From NCBI GenBank assembly GCA_951813065.1, contig CATOTH010000005.1:558001-622000 (forward strand): a stretch of DNA of 64,000 bases, written 5' to 3'. A program made the translations under genes and the position numbers. Positions 45,475 through 53,907 of the stretch are shown here, piece by piece; the first letter of the stretch is position 1; each line of letters begins with the position of its first letter. The DNA is from an uncultured Bryobacterales bacterium. Lineage in GTDB: Bacteria > Acidobacteriota > Terriglobia > Bryobacterales > UBA6623. Under the pieces are notes generated by a model, which saw only the letters and a list, made by a program, of their open reading frames with translations, had not been told where the DNA came from and searched no databases.

Positions 45475-46301
45475 GGCATCCGAAGAGACATACCGTCTTC
45501 GCCGCAACGTGGACGCTGGCCGCGGTGGGAGCCGCTGCCGGCGGCGAGGCGCGCAGGGTCCGGCTGGACTCGCTCGACGAGATCGTAGAGATCCGGACCG
45601 CGGTGCGGCACACCACGGTGATCGCGCTGCCGGCGCACGAGTCGATCGTCGACTACGTGGCCGGGGACACCGAGTTCTGGCAGATCCAGGGGGGCGGCAA
45701 CCTCGCCTACCTCAAGCCCCAGGGGAAGGGCGAGCGCACCAACGTGGCGCTGATCACGCGGAACGGCAACATCTACTCATTCCTGTGCCGGGAGGGCGGC
45801 GGCGATCCGGACCTGGTGGTGCACATCGAGGTCGGCGAGCCTGCCGAGCCCGGGGACGGCACGATCGGCACGCCCGTCCACCAGCCGGTGTTCGTGCCGG
45901 CGAGCGAGGTCGCCGACTACCAGGCGGCCGCCCGGGCGGCCGCCGAGGAGGCCTCCAGGGCAAGGGCCGCGGCGGCCGAGACGGTCGAACAGCAGGTGGA
46001 GTCCTTCCGGTCCGCCTATCCGGGGGCCATGCAGTTCGAGTACCGGCTAGAGGCGAAGGCGCGGCGGGATCCCTTCTCCGTGGTGGCGATGTGGAACGAC
46101 GGCCGGCACACCTACCTGCGCAGCACGGCGCCGGAGTCGCCGGCGATCTACGAGTCGCGGGACGGCAAGCCGAGCCTGGTCGAGTACGAGCTCACCGAGG
46201 ACGGCCTGTACGTCGCCCAGCGGGTCCTCCGGAACGGCTGGCTGCAGATCGGCAAGCAGCGGGCGGAGTGGGTCTACCTGCCGGCCAGGGGGCAGCCGTG
46301 A
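45471..46301 (+). CDS. trbG: outer-membrane complex protein TrbG/VirB9
   Basis: 276 residues; the start overlaps the trbE stop (ATGA). Signal peptide at the N-terminus (FAATWTLAAVGAAAGGEA). The VirB9/CagX pattern includes IVEIRTAVRHTTVIALP, NLAYLKPQGKGERTNVALIT (key YLKP and TNVALIT) and, at the C-terminus, DGRHTYLR and KPSLVEYELTEDGLYVAQRVLRNGW (key YELTEDGLY). It lines the outer-membrane core with VirB10. Confidence 0.88.
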   Translation: MRHPKRHTVFAATWTLAAVGAAAGGEARRVRLDSLDEIVEIRTAVRHTTVIALPAHESIVDYVAGDTEFWQIQGGGNLAYLKPQGKGERTNVALITRNGNIYSFLCREGGGDPDLVVHIEVGEPAEPGDGTIGTPVHQPVFVPASEVADYQAAARAAAEEASRARAAAAETVEQQVESFRSAYPGAMQFEYRLEAKARRDPFSVVAMWNDGRHTYLRSTAPESPAIYESRDGKPSLVEYELTEDGLYVAQRVLRNGWLQIGKQRAEWVYLPARGQP

Positions 46302-47581
46302 GCAGCTGGATCCGCAGGCCGCGCAATCCTGTCGGCACGCTGCCGAAGGGCCTGATCAACAAGGTCGGCATCATCGGCGGCGCCGTGATCATGGCCCTGG
46401 TGATCCTCACTTCGCCATCGAGCGACGAGGAAGGCGAGGCCGCGGCGGCCGGGGAATCCGTTGCCGACGGGGAGACCGTGGAGCAGGCCGCGGGCGGGGA
46501 GGGGCTCGTGCGGTCGACCGCGGACGCGATCGAGAGACTCAGGACACAGGCCGCGCGGCTGCAGGCGGCGCGCGACCAGGAAGAGGCGGACCGGCTGCGG
46601 GAGGCCACGGCCGGCGGGACGATCCCGCTCCGGCCCCGCGCCGTTGCGCAGGGGCCGCTGCCGGGCCTCGCTCCGGGCAGCGCGGCCGAGCCGGAGACCC
46701 CCGAGCAGCAGCTCCGGGAGGAGTTGCGCCTGGCCGAGATCCGGCGGGCGCACGAGGCCCTGCGGTCGCCGGTCGTGGCCTTCTCCTCGCGGCCCACCGC
46801 CGGGCAGGACGGGGCCGTTTCCGACGGGGGGCCGGAACGACAGCCCGTTACGGATCCGGCTCCCCGGGACACGGACTCCCCGCCGGCCGCCTCCCCGGAA
46901 GAGCTGGCCGAACTGCGCGTGCTGGCCGGCTCGCAGGGCGTGCCCGAGCCGGCCGATGCCGCACCGGCCCCGGCCACGCAGCCGAAGGATCCGCCGGGCT
47001 GGGAACGCATCTTCGAAGGCCAGCTCCTCGAGGCCGTGCTGGCCACCCAGCTGCGCGGCGACTTCGCCGGTCCGGTGGTCGCCATCGTCTCCGCCCCCCT
47101 GTGGTCCCGCGACCGCCAGCGGATCCTGATCCCGCGCGGCACGCGCGCGCTCGGCCGGGCCGCGGCCGTGGGAGACTGGCAACAGGCCCGGCTCGCGGTC
47201 TCCTTCCACCGCCTGCTGTTCCCCGACGGGCGCTACATCCGCCTCGAGTTCGGGGCCCTGGACCAGGCCGGCGCGAGCGGCCTGCAGGACCGCGTCAACC
47301 GCCACTACCTCTCGACCATCGGCGCCGCCGGGGCCGTGGGCGTGATCTCCGGGCTGACCCTGCGGGGATCCCAGCCGTATGCCGGCGGCACCGACGGGGC
47401 GCGGGCCGGGGCCGGCATCGGCATGGGCCGCGCCGCCGAGACGATCCTCGAGCGGTACCTGAACCGGCTGCCGACAGTCACCATCCGCGCCGGACAGCGG
47501 CTGCGGATCATCTTCACGTCCGACGCGCTCGTGCCGCGGCCGGCGTTCCGATTGCATTCCGATTCCAGGAGGACACCATGA
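46298..47581 (+). CDS. trbI: core-complex protein TrbI/VirB10
   Basis: 427 residues from GTG 46298, overlapping the trbG stop by 4 nt. A single membrane helix (KVGIIGGAVIMALVILTS, residues about 21-38), then a long Pro/Glu/Ala-rich periplasmic linker, then the VirB10 barrel from about residue 230: EGQLLEAVLATQL, ILIPRGTRALGRAA, FHRLLFPDGRYI and QRLRIIFTSD at the end. It spans both membranes and relays ATPase energy to the outer-membrane channel. Confidence 0.92.
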   Translation: MSSWIRRPRNPVGTLPKGLINKVGIIGGAVIMALVILTSPSSDEEGEAAAAGESVADGETVEQAAGGEGLVRSTADAIERLRTQAARLQAARDQEEADRLREATAGGTIPLRPRAVAQGPLPGLAPGSAAEPETPEQQLREELRLAEIRRAHEALRSPVVAFSSRPTAGQDGAVSDGGPERQPVTDPAPRDTDSPPAASPEELAELRVLAGSQGVPEPADAAPAPATQPKDPPGWERIFEGQLLEAVLATQLRGDFAGPVVAIVSAPLWSRDRQRILIPRGTRALGRAAAVGDWQQARLAVSFHRLLFPDGRYIRLEFGALDQAGASGLQDRVNRHYLSTIGAAGAVGVISGLTLRGSQPYAGGTDGARAGAGIGMGRAAETILERYLNRLPTVTIRAGQRLRIIFTSDALVPRPAFRLHSDSRRTP

Positions 47582-48477
47582 CTCGATCCAGACCCAGACG
47601 GCGCCTGCTGGCGGCAGCGCTGGCAGCCCTGCTGCTGGCGGCCACCGCCACGGCGGGATTCCCCACCTTCGACGTGGCGGCCTTCGGCCAGCGCGTCCAG
47701 AAGGCGATCAACGACAATGCCCAGCTGGTGGGCATCACCTCGCTCGTGACCAACACCACGACCATGATCAGCACCCTGGACTCGCAGCTGGACCAGGCGT
47801 TCCAGTTCGCGGAGGGCCGCATCGGCGCCCTCTCGAACTGGGCCCAGATGTTTTCCGGGGCCGACGTGCTGGGGGCGCCGGCCCAGGTCCAGGGATGGAT
47901 CAACCGCGCCGGCCAGGTGCGGGACCGCGCGGCGCAGCTGGCCGCGGGCTCGCTGGGCGCGCTGCCGACCGAGGCGGATGTCCGCGGCGCCTGGGCGGCG
48001 GCTCCGGTGACAACCCCGATCGGCACGCCCGTCGTGCCTCCGCCCGCGGAGACGCGGGCCGACCTCGGGGCCAGGCTGGCACGGGAGCGGGCCGCGGTCT
48101 TCGCCCGCCTCGACGCGATCACCAGCGCGAGAGCCGCGGCGGCCGCGCGCCACGCACAGCTGGCCGGCGACATCCGCGGACGGCTGGAGGGCATCGCCGC
48201 CGACCCGGTTGTGTCGGCCACCGCGCTGCAGCAGAAGCAGGTCAGCGTGGCCGCGGCACACGGCGACCTGCTGGCCGCGCACCTGCAGGTGGAGGCCCAG
48301 CAGGAGGAACTGGCGGTCGCGGAGGCGAGCGTCAAGCGCGAGGCCGCCGCCGCGTACCAGGCGGCGAAACTGAACGGAATCCGGGCGGCCTTCGACGGCA
48401 CTGCCGCGATCATGGCGAGCTTCGACGACGCGGGGGCCGACGACGCGTTCAACCGGCCGCGGCTGCCGGTCTACTAG
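47578..48477 (+). CDS. trbJ: TrbJ/VirB5-like periplasmic transfer protein
   Basis: 299 residues; ATG overlaps the trbI stop (ATGA). Signal peptide RRRLLAAALAALLLAATATAG, then mostly long helices: the N-terminal VFDVAAF-like FPTFDVAAFGQRVQ segment and a C-terminal coiled coil rich in Ala, Glu and Gln. This is the TrbJ pattern, a minor pilus component that may also mediate entry exclusion. Assignment rests on order and overall character more than on motifs. Confidence 0.75.
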   Translation: MTRSRPRRRLLAAALAALLLAATATAGFPTFDVAAFGQRVQKAINDNAQLVGITSLVTNTTTMISTLDSQLDQAFQFAEGRIGALSNWAQMFSGADVLGAPAQVQGWINRAGQVRDRAAQLAAGSLGALPTEADVRGAWAAAPVTTPIGTPVVPPPAETRADLGARLARERAAVFARLDAITSARAAAAARHAQLAGDIRGRLEGIAADPVVSATALQQKQVSVAAAHGDLLAAHLQVEAQQEELAVAEASVKREAAAAYQAAKLNGIRAAFDGTAAIMASFDDAGADDAFNRPRLPVY

Positions 48478-48514
48478 CGGAGCGGCGAGCAGCTGAGCGA
48501 GGCGGAGCAGCAGC

Positions 48515-49510
48515 ATGCAGGTCGACCTGACACAGGCCCAGCAGATCCACTCGAACGATCCCGGGGCCATCAAGGCCATGCTGGACAGCCTGACCGAGGC
48601 CATGCTGGCCGACGTCGCGGGTCCCCTGCTGACCGCCGGCGAGAACATCTGGGAGGGCCTCGCGGCGGTCGTGATCGTCTGGACCGGCGTGCGGATCGCC
48701 CTGTCCGGAGGCGGATTCTCGGGCTGGGACATCGCCCGGCTGGTGACCGCGCTGATGGTGCCGCGGACGATCCTCTTTTACTACAGCACGCCGATGCCGC
48801 TCGGCGGGCAGACCTTGCCGCAGGCGATCGTGGGCATGGGGTCGTGGGTCGCCGACATGGTCACGCGCGACAGCTACTCGGCGACCTGGAGATGGCTGGG
48901 GGACTTCTGCACGCGGGCGCTCGCCGAAGCCTGGTCCGCGAGCACCGACTGGGGTGTGTTCTGGATCCTCAGCATCGGGGACATGGCCGGCAACCTGATC
49001 GCCGGCACCGTGCTGGCGGTGCTGGTGGTGTTCATGGCGATCGTGTCGCTGCTGCTGGTGGTGATCGGCTACGCCCAGGTCATCTGGGCCCAGTTCGCGA
49101 TCGCGATCGCGGTGGCGCTGGGGCCGATCTTCGTCCCGTTCCTGCTCTTCGAGCCGCTGGCGTTCCTGTTCTGGGGATGGCTGCGGACGCTGCTCACGTA
49201 CTCGCTGTACTCGGCGATCGCCGCCTGCGTCGTGCGGGTGTTCCTGGGCGCGGTGCGGGCGGCCAGCGACGGCATCTGGGAGTCGCTCACTCCCGACGTG
49301 GAGGCTCTCGGCGCGGGCCTGATGTGGATCGTCTCCTACCTCGTGCTCGCCCTGGCGGGGATCCTGGCGGCGTTCAAGATCCCCGAGCTGGCGTCCGCGC
49401 TCGTCTCCGGAAGCGTCAGCGGGGGCGGCATGCTGGGGGCGCTGGCTGCGGTGGCGACGGCCGGCAAGGCGGCCGTGATGGTCAAGGGCGGCGGGGCGCT
49501 GCGCAAGTGA
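48515..49510 (+). CDS. trbL: TrbL/VirB6 inner-membrane channel protein
   Basis: 331 residues with at least five hydrophobic helices, e.g. AAVVIVWTGVRIAL, GTVLAVLVVFMAIVSLLLVV and GLMWIVSYLVLALAGILAAF. The central loop WAQFAIAIAVALGPIFVPFLLFE carries the conserved ALGPIF/FEPLAFLFWGW block of TrbL/VirB6 proteins. It begins 37 nt after trbJ; a GGAGCAGC sequence precedes the ATG. It forms the inner-membrane passage for the DNA substrate. Confidence 0.88.
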   Translation: MQVDLTQAQQIHSNDPGAIKAMLDSLTEAMLADVAGPLLTAGENIWEGLAAVVIVWTGVRIALSGGGFSGWDIARLVTALMVPRTILFYYSTPMPLGGQTLPQAIVGMGSWVADMVTRDSYSATWRWLGDFCTRALAEAWSASTDWGVFWILSIGDMAGNLIAGTVLAVLVVFMAIVSLLLVVIGYAQVIWAQFAIAIAVALGPIFVPFLLFEPLAFLFWGWLRTLLTYSLYSAIAACVVRVFLGAVRAASDGIWESLTPDVEALGAGLMWIVSYLVLALAGILAAFKIPELASALVSGSVSGGGMLGALAAVATAGKAAVMVKGGGALRK

Positions 49511-49543
49511 CCCGGGTTAGCGGGCCGGCGGGCAGGTAAGCGA

Positions 49544-50569
49544 ATGGATCGCGGTTTCGACCCACGGGAGGGGGCGCAGGAAGCGCCGAGCCGTCGTGCC
49601 TCGACAGTGGTCCACGGTCGGAGGGTGCAGCTGCCGGAGAACCTTGACCGGTCCCCCAGTGCCTGGCGGCGGCTGGAGGACAAGGCGAGGCTGGAAGCGG
49701 AGGTTGCGGAGCGGGAGGAGCGGGAGAAAACCAGGCGGCCCGTCCGGAGGCGCCGGGTGGACGACCGGACCCGGACCGGCCACCGCAGGGACGTCGACCC
49801 GCGGCGCGAGCGCGTCAGCTTCGCCGCGCGCCAGGCGCGGACGCTGGAGGACCTCGGGATCTACCGCTGCGCGGCCGTGGCGGACATCGCCGACGAGCGC
49901 TTCGGGGGCCATCCCTACGCCGCCCGGCGGGGCATTGACCAGCTCAAGCGGCGCGGGCTGGTCGCGGAGTTCTCCGCACGGGGCCCCAAGGGAGGGGCCT
50001 TCAAGGTCGTGCATCTCACCCACGCCGGACGGCAAGAGGCAACGACCGGGCGGCGCGACACGCTGGATCCAGACCAGCGCTACTGGGGCGGCCGCGCCAA
50101 GGCGCGGGAGGCCTCCCACGAGGCCGGGGTCTACCGGGCCGGGCGGAAGGAATGCCGCCGGCTTGAGGGGGAAGGCGCAACCGTCACGCGGATCCGCTGC
50201 GACTCGGAACTCAAGTCGGCCGTCGCGAAAGCCGCGGAGAAGGCCCGGACCCGGTCCGGACGTGAGGCGGCCGAGCAGGTCAAGCGGGCCGCGGCGGCGG
50301 CGCTCGGAGTGCCGGTCGTCGACGGCAAGGTGACCTACCCGGACCTGCAGATCGAGTACCTCGACGCGGAGGACCGCGGTGGGCGGGTCAACGTCGAGGT
50401 CGCGACCGGGCACTACCGGGGAAAGGATATCTCCGCGAAGCTGGCGGCGGGATTCCGGATGCACGCCGCGGACGGCCGGGCGAAGCGCAAGATCGACCTG
50501 GCCCGACTGGAGGGCCACGGCGGAGGCGGCGGAGGCGGCCGCGGCGAAGGGGGGATGCTGGAGCTGTGA
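49544..50569 (+). CDS. replication-relaxation family-like protein (candidate mobilisation protein)
   Basis: 341 residues. A basic, Arg-rich N-terminus of 90 residues precedes a winged helix (TLEDLGIYRCAAVADIADERF; GIDQLKRRGLV; VVHLTHAGRQEA). A second domain has VYRAGRKECRRLEGEG and PDLQIEYLDAEDRGGRVNVEV (key PDLQIEY...NVEV), which resembles the Replic_Relax fold with a PD-(D/E)xK-like core. It ends in a Gly-rich tail. Position after trbL and before the coupling protein suggests DNA processing for transfer; this is inference. Start ATG at 49544. Confidence 0.6.
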   Translation: MDRGFDPREGAQEAPSRRASTVVHGRRVQLPENLDRSPSAWRRLEDKARLEAEVAEREEREKTRRPVRRRRVDDRTRTGHRRDVDPRRERVSFAARQARTLEDLGIYRCAAVADIADERFGGHPYAARRGIDQLKRRGLVAEFSARGPKGGAFKVVHLTHAGRQEATTGRRDTLDPDQRYWGGRAKAREASHEAGVYRAGRKECRRLEGEGATVTRIRCDSELKSAVAKAAEKARTRSGREAAEQVKRAAAAALGVPVVDGKVTYPDLQIEYLDAEDRGGRVNVEVATGHYRGKDISAKLAAGFRMHAADGRAKRKIDLARLEGHGGGGGGGRGEGGMLEL

Positions 50570-51528
50570 TCGCACACCTGCGGGGCCGCGAGAAGGGCAT
50601 CCAGGAACTCGGTTTCAAGCCCGAGGATGCCGAGTGGATCGCCCTGGTCGCGCTGCACAGCGGCGTGTTCCTGCGGTCCCAGTACGGGCGGTTCCACGGT
50701 GAGAACGGAAAGGCTGTCCGCAAGCGCTCCGAGCGCCTCGCGGGCGACCTGCTCCGGCGGGACCTCGCCGTGGAATCCGATGTGCCCGGTTTGGGCCGGG
50801 TCTGCCGACTGAAGTCCAGGACGGTCTATCGTGCTCTCGGCGCCGAGCACATCCGCCATCGCAGGGATGCAGCCCAGGCCACGGTGCTCCGGCGGCTGCT
50901 GTCCCTGGACTTTGTCCTCGGTGATCTCGAGTCGCCCTGGCTGCCCACCGAGCCCGAAAAAGTGGCGGCATTCGAGGCCGTGGGGGTTCCGCGGCGGGTG
51001 CTCCCGAAACGGATCTATGGGTCGAAAAAAAAGGGGCGGACAGAGCGGCCATTCGGCTGGAAAATGCCGGTCGCGTTCGGTGGTGCGCTAGCGCGGTTTG
51101 TCTTCGTTGACATCGGCGGCGAGACGCATGACGAACTGCTCTCCTGGGGTGCGGAGCACGCCCACCTGTGGTCCGTGCTTGGAGCACGTGGCATACCCGT
51201 CGAGGCCGCGGCGGTTTGTATGTCTGATCATCGATTGCGGGAATCCAAGCGCATTCTGACCAGGTGGACAGAGGGCGGGATCACAGTACCCGGGGTGGAC
51301 ATGAATGATGCCCAACTGGACGAGTTGAAGCGGGCCGAAGGGGCGTTGGCTTCGCTCGACGAGCCGGCGATGTTGCAGTGGGGTGGGTTGAACGGCACGA
51401 TCAAGCGAGTCGCGGAGTTGCAGAGACGGAGGGATGCCGCAAGTCAGGAGGGCGCGCAGCGGATTCGTCTGGACGCGGTTCAGACGCACTCACTGCGATT
51501 GGGGTGGGCGGGGGCTGCCGAGTGCTAG
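50566..51528 (+). CDS. unrecognised protein with N-terminal winged-helix-like region
   Basis: 320 residues from GTG 50566, overlapping the previous stop by 4 nt (GTGA). N-terminal 120 residues look like a winged helix (DAEWIALVALHSGVFLRSQY; RSERLAGDLLRRDLAVE; VYRALGAEHIRHRR). Then RRLLSLDFVLGDLESPWLPTEPEKVAAFEAVGV (quoted by its ends LLSLDFVL and TEPEKVAAF), a KKKGRTERPFGWKMPVAF stretch and FVFVDIGGETHDELLSW. The last 100 residues are charged helices. The architecture parallels the preceding protein; the pair may act together at the origin of transfer. No family name is certain. Confidence 0.6.
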   Translation: MIAHLRGREKGIQELGFKPEDAEWIALVALHSGVFLRSQYGRFHGENGKAVRKRSERLAGDLLRRDLAVESDVPGLGRVCRLKSRTVYRALGAEHIRHRRDAAQATVLRRLLSLDFVLGDLESPWLPTEPEKVAAFEAVGVPRRVLPKRIYGSKKKGRTERPFGWKMPVAFGGALARFVFVDIGGETHDELLSWGAEHAHLWSVLGARGIPVEAAAVCMSDHRLRESKRILTRWTEGGITVPGVDMNDAQLDELKRAEGALASLDEPAMLQWGGLNGTIKRVAELQRRRDAASQEGAQRIRLDAVQTHSLRLGWAGAAEC

Positions 51529-51817
51529 CCGTGGTAGTCCAGAGTGTCGCGGGCCCATCAAGGGGTGGCGACAGATATCGCAGAGACCTTGCGACATCTG
51601 TGATTTCTGTAACGGCTTTTGAACCGCGGACTTCCATGAGGGCCAACGCCGTCTCGTGGCAGTCGACCGGGTTGGATCGTGGTAGGAGCGACCCCCCCTT
51701 TCGGGCCCTGTGGACTACCACGGGATCGTCGCTCTGCGACATGATCCCGCGTCCGGGGGTCGCTCCTACGAATTCATCCCTGCGGGAAGGCGGCCGCTGT
51801 GCCCCGGGGGCGTCGCG
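51529..51817. other. hairpin-rich intergenic block before traG (candidate oriT)
   Basis: 289 nt without a gene. Hairpin 1: ACAGAT(51571-51576) with ATCTGT(51596-51601) around TCGCA/TGCGA. Hairpin 2: GTAGGAGCGACCCCC (51682-51696) with its exact inverse at 51755-51769, enclosing a third stem CGGGATC (51721-51727)/GATCCCG (51743-51749) with inner GTCGC/GCGAC. The GTAGGAGCGACC arms look like the REP sequences of pseudomonads. Location between possible mobilisation genes and the coupling protein suits an origin of transfer, but no nic consensus is recognised. Confidence 0.55.
51682..51769. repeat. REP-like nested palindrome
   Basis: Perfect 15-bp outer arms with a 58-nt interior that itself folds into a 12-bp interrupted stem. 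The whole block could form a cruciform or a strong RNA structure in the traG leader. Confidence 0.75.
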
Positions 51818-53848
51818 ATGACGCCGCGGCTGCTGGCGTGGGTGGCCTTCGGCACGGTGGCCGCGCTGGCGCGGTGGCGCTTCTGGCCGTGGCCAGCAGC
51901 CGGCGAGGCGCCGGCGCTGGACCTGGTCGCGGTCTACGATCCGGCGCTGTACTGGGCGTTCTGGCTGTGGGCGTATGCCTGGCCGGTGGCGGCCGTCGGT
52001 GTCGTCGGCTCCCTTGCCCTGTCGGCCTGGGATGTGTGGGGCCCGCGGGGCGCGCCAGCCGTCGTCCGCGGGAAGCTGCCATCGTGGCCGCTGAGCGGGA
52101 ACGAGCCCGAGCCCGCAGTCGTGGTCGGGGAGCAGCACCACCCGGTGAGTCCGGTCGAGGTCGAGCGGCCGACGTGGCTGACCGTGCCGGCTGCCGGGCT
52201 GTTCACCGGGACGGCCATATTCGGGGCCACCGGCAGCGGCAAGACAGCCGCCTGCATGCGGCCGTTCGTGGCTCAGCTTTTCAGCTGGCAGGCGGCCGAT
52301 CCGGAGAAGCGGGCGGGCGGATTGGTGCTGGAGGTCAAGGGCGACTTCTGCCGGCAGGTCCGCGAGGTCCTCAAGGCCTGCGACCGGGAGGATGACTATG
52401 TCGAACTCGGCGTCGGCGGGCGGTGGCAATGGAACCCTCTCGACGCCCCCGAGGTCGATTCGTATTCGCTGGCCTACCAGCTCAGCTCGCTGCTGAACCA
52501 GCTGTTCGGCCGGGGCAAGGAGCCCTTCTGGCAGCAGGCGTCGACCAACCTGCTGCGCAACCTGGTCGAGCTGCATCGCATCCACGGCAGCGGCTGGGTG
52601 ACGCTGCGGGACCTGTACCGGTGCGCGATCGACCGCGGGCTGCTGCAGGCCCGCCTGGTGCAGGCGCGCGCCGAGGTGCGCGAGGAGCCGGCCATGCGGG
52701 TCACGGTCCGGGCGGAGGACCTCACTGTGAATGCCGTGGCCTTGGACCGCTTCGGGCCCTGGGCCCGTGAGGGCGACCGGCTGTCCGCGCCCATGACGCG
52801 CGAACTGCTCGACGCCCTCGAGGAGGCCGGCATCGACGGAACCCGCGAGCGGCCCTCCAGGCCGCCCGTCGCCCCGGATGCGGAGGGCCGACTGGAGGCG
52901 GCGGAGCGCTGGCTCGAGCATGACTGGCGGCAGCTCGAGACCAAGCTGAGGACGTCGATCGTCGAGGGCGTCTCGTCGTTCCTGGGGATCTTCGACCAGC
53001 CCGACGTCGCACGCGTGTTCTGCCCGGGGCCGCCGGCTGTCGCCGCAGGGCCGCAGGGCGGCACGACGTTCAGTGGGGAGTTGCCCTCGCTGCTGCGGCC
53101 CCTGCGGCGGCTGCGCGAACTGATCGAGAACGGCACCGTGCTGTGCCTCAACATGCCGACCGGGACGAGCCCCGCGCTGGCCCGGGCGGTGGGCGTGATG
53201 CTCAAGGGGGCCTGGCTGCAGGCGGCGCTGCGGCGGCCAGCCGACATGGCCGCCGAGCCGGAGCGCTACTTCCGGCCGGCGGTCTTCGTCTGCGACGAGT
53301 ACCAGTCGTTCGCGACGGTCGGGGAGGACGAGCCGGCCGGGGACGAGAAGGCCTTCCCCCTGACGCGGCAGTCGCGGGTGATCCCGATCGTGGCCACGCA
53401 GTCGGTCTCGTCGCTGAAGAGCGCGACGCGGGGGGATGCCTGGAAGACGCTGCTGCAGTCGTTCCGGACGCGGGTGTTCCTGACCTCGGCCGACGCCGAC
53501 ACCTCCAGGGCGGCGTCGGAGATGTGCGGGACGGTGGAGCGGCTCAAGGCCAGCTACAACTTCAGCGAGAACTCCTCGCAGGCGGGCGTCTCGTTGCTGA
53601 GCGGCAAGGCCGGGGGAGCGCGGGCGAGCGTGGGGGCCGGGCGGTCCTACCAGGCCCGCCGGGAGCCCCGGTTCCACCCGAACGACTTCGAGGCGCTGGG
53701 CACGTGCCAGGCGATCGTGATCCCGTTCGACGGCTACAACGCGATGCCGGCGCGGCGGGTGTATCTCAAGCCCTGGTTCCTGCCCCGGGACAAGCCGTAC
53801 TGGCAGGCGGTCCGGGAGGGCGAACTCGGCGGGACGGGAGGACTCTGA
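51818..53848 (+). CDS. traG: conjugative coupling protein TraG/VirD4
   Basis: 676 residues from the ATG at 51818; the longer frame to 51710 would translate the palindrome. N-terminal membrane helices (LLAWVAFGTVAALARW; WAYAWPVAAVGVVGSLAL). Walker A AIFGATGSGKTAACMRP near residue 130, Walker B AVFVCDEYQSFATVGE near 487, and IVATQSVSSLKSA near 525, as in VirD4-type ATPases. It docks the relaxosome to the secretion channel. Its stop overlaps a 19-codon ORF that in turn overlaps trbB. Confidence 0.9.
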   Translation: MTPRLLAWVAFGTVAALARWRFWPWPAAGEAPALDLVAVYDPALYWAFWLWAYAWPVAAVGVVGSLALSAWDVWGPRGAPAVVRGKLPSWPLSGNEPEPAVVVGEQHHPVSPVEVERPTWLTVPAAGLFTGTAIFGATGSGKTAACMRPFVAQLFSWQAADPEKRAGGLVLEVKGDFCRQVREVLKACDREDDYVELGVGGRWQWNPLDAPEVDSYSLAYQLSSLLNQLFGRGKEPFWQQASTNLLRNLVELHRIHGSGWVTLRDLYRCAIDRGLLQARLVQARAEVREEPAMRVTVRAEDLTVNAVALDRFGPWAREGDRLSAPMTRELLDALEEAGIDGTRERPSRPPVAPDAEGRLEAAERWLEHDWRQLETKLRTSIVEGVSSFLGIFDQPDVARVFCPGPPAVAAGPQGGTTFSGELPSLLRPLRRLRELIENGTVLCLNMPTGTSPALARAVGVMLKGAWLQAALRRPADMAAEPERYFRPAVFVCDEYQSFATVGEDEPAGDEKAFPLTRQSRVIPIVATQSVSSLKSATRGDAWKTLLQSFRTRVFLTSADADTSRAASEMCGTVERLKASYNFSENSSQAGVSLLSGKAGGARASVGAGRSYQARREPRFHPNDFEALGTCQAIVIPFDGYNAMPARRVYLKPWFLPRDKPYWQAVREGELGGTGGL

Positions 53849-53907
53849 TGCAGATGGTTGCAGTTCGATTCGACGACCACGGGACTGCCCACGGCGGGAG
53901 GCCCTGA
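53848..53907 (+). CDS. 19-residue coupling ORF between traG and trbB
   Basis: ATG at 53848 shares its A with the traG stop (TGATG), and the ORF's own TGA (53905-53907) shares its A with the trbB ATG (TGATG). The product, MQMVAVRFDDHGTAHGGRP, has no recognised domain. The double overlap suggests it serves to carry ribosomes from traG to trbB. Confidence 0.45.
   Translation: MQMVAVRFDDHGTAHGGRP

Noticed and set aside
43390-45507. 705-codon minus-strand frame over trbE
   Set aside because: Shadow of the VirB4 gene, low-complexity Arg/Gln/Gly translation, no motifs.
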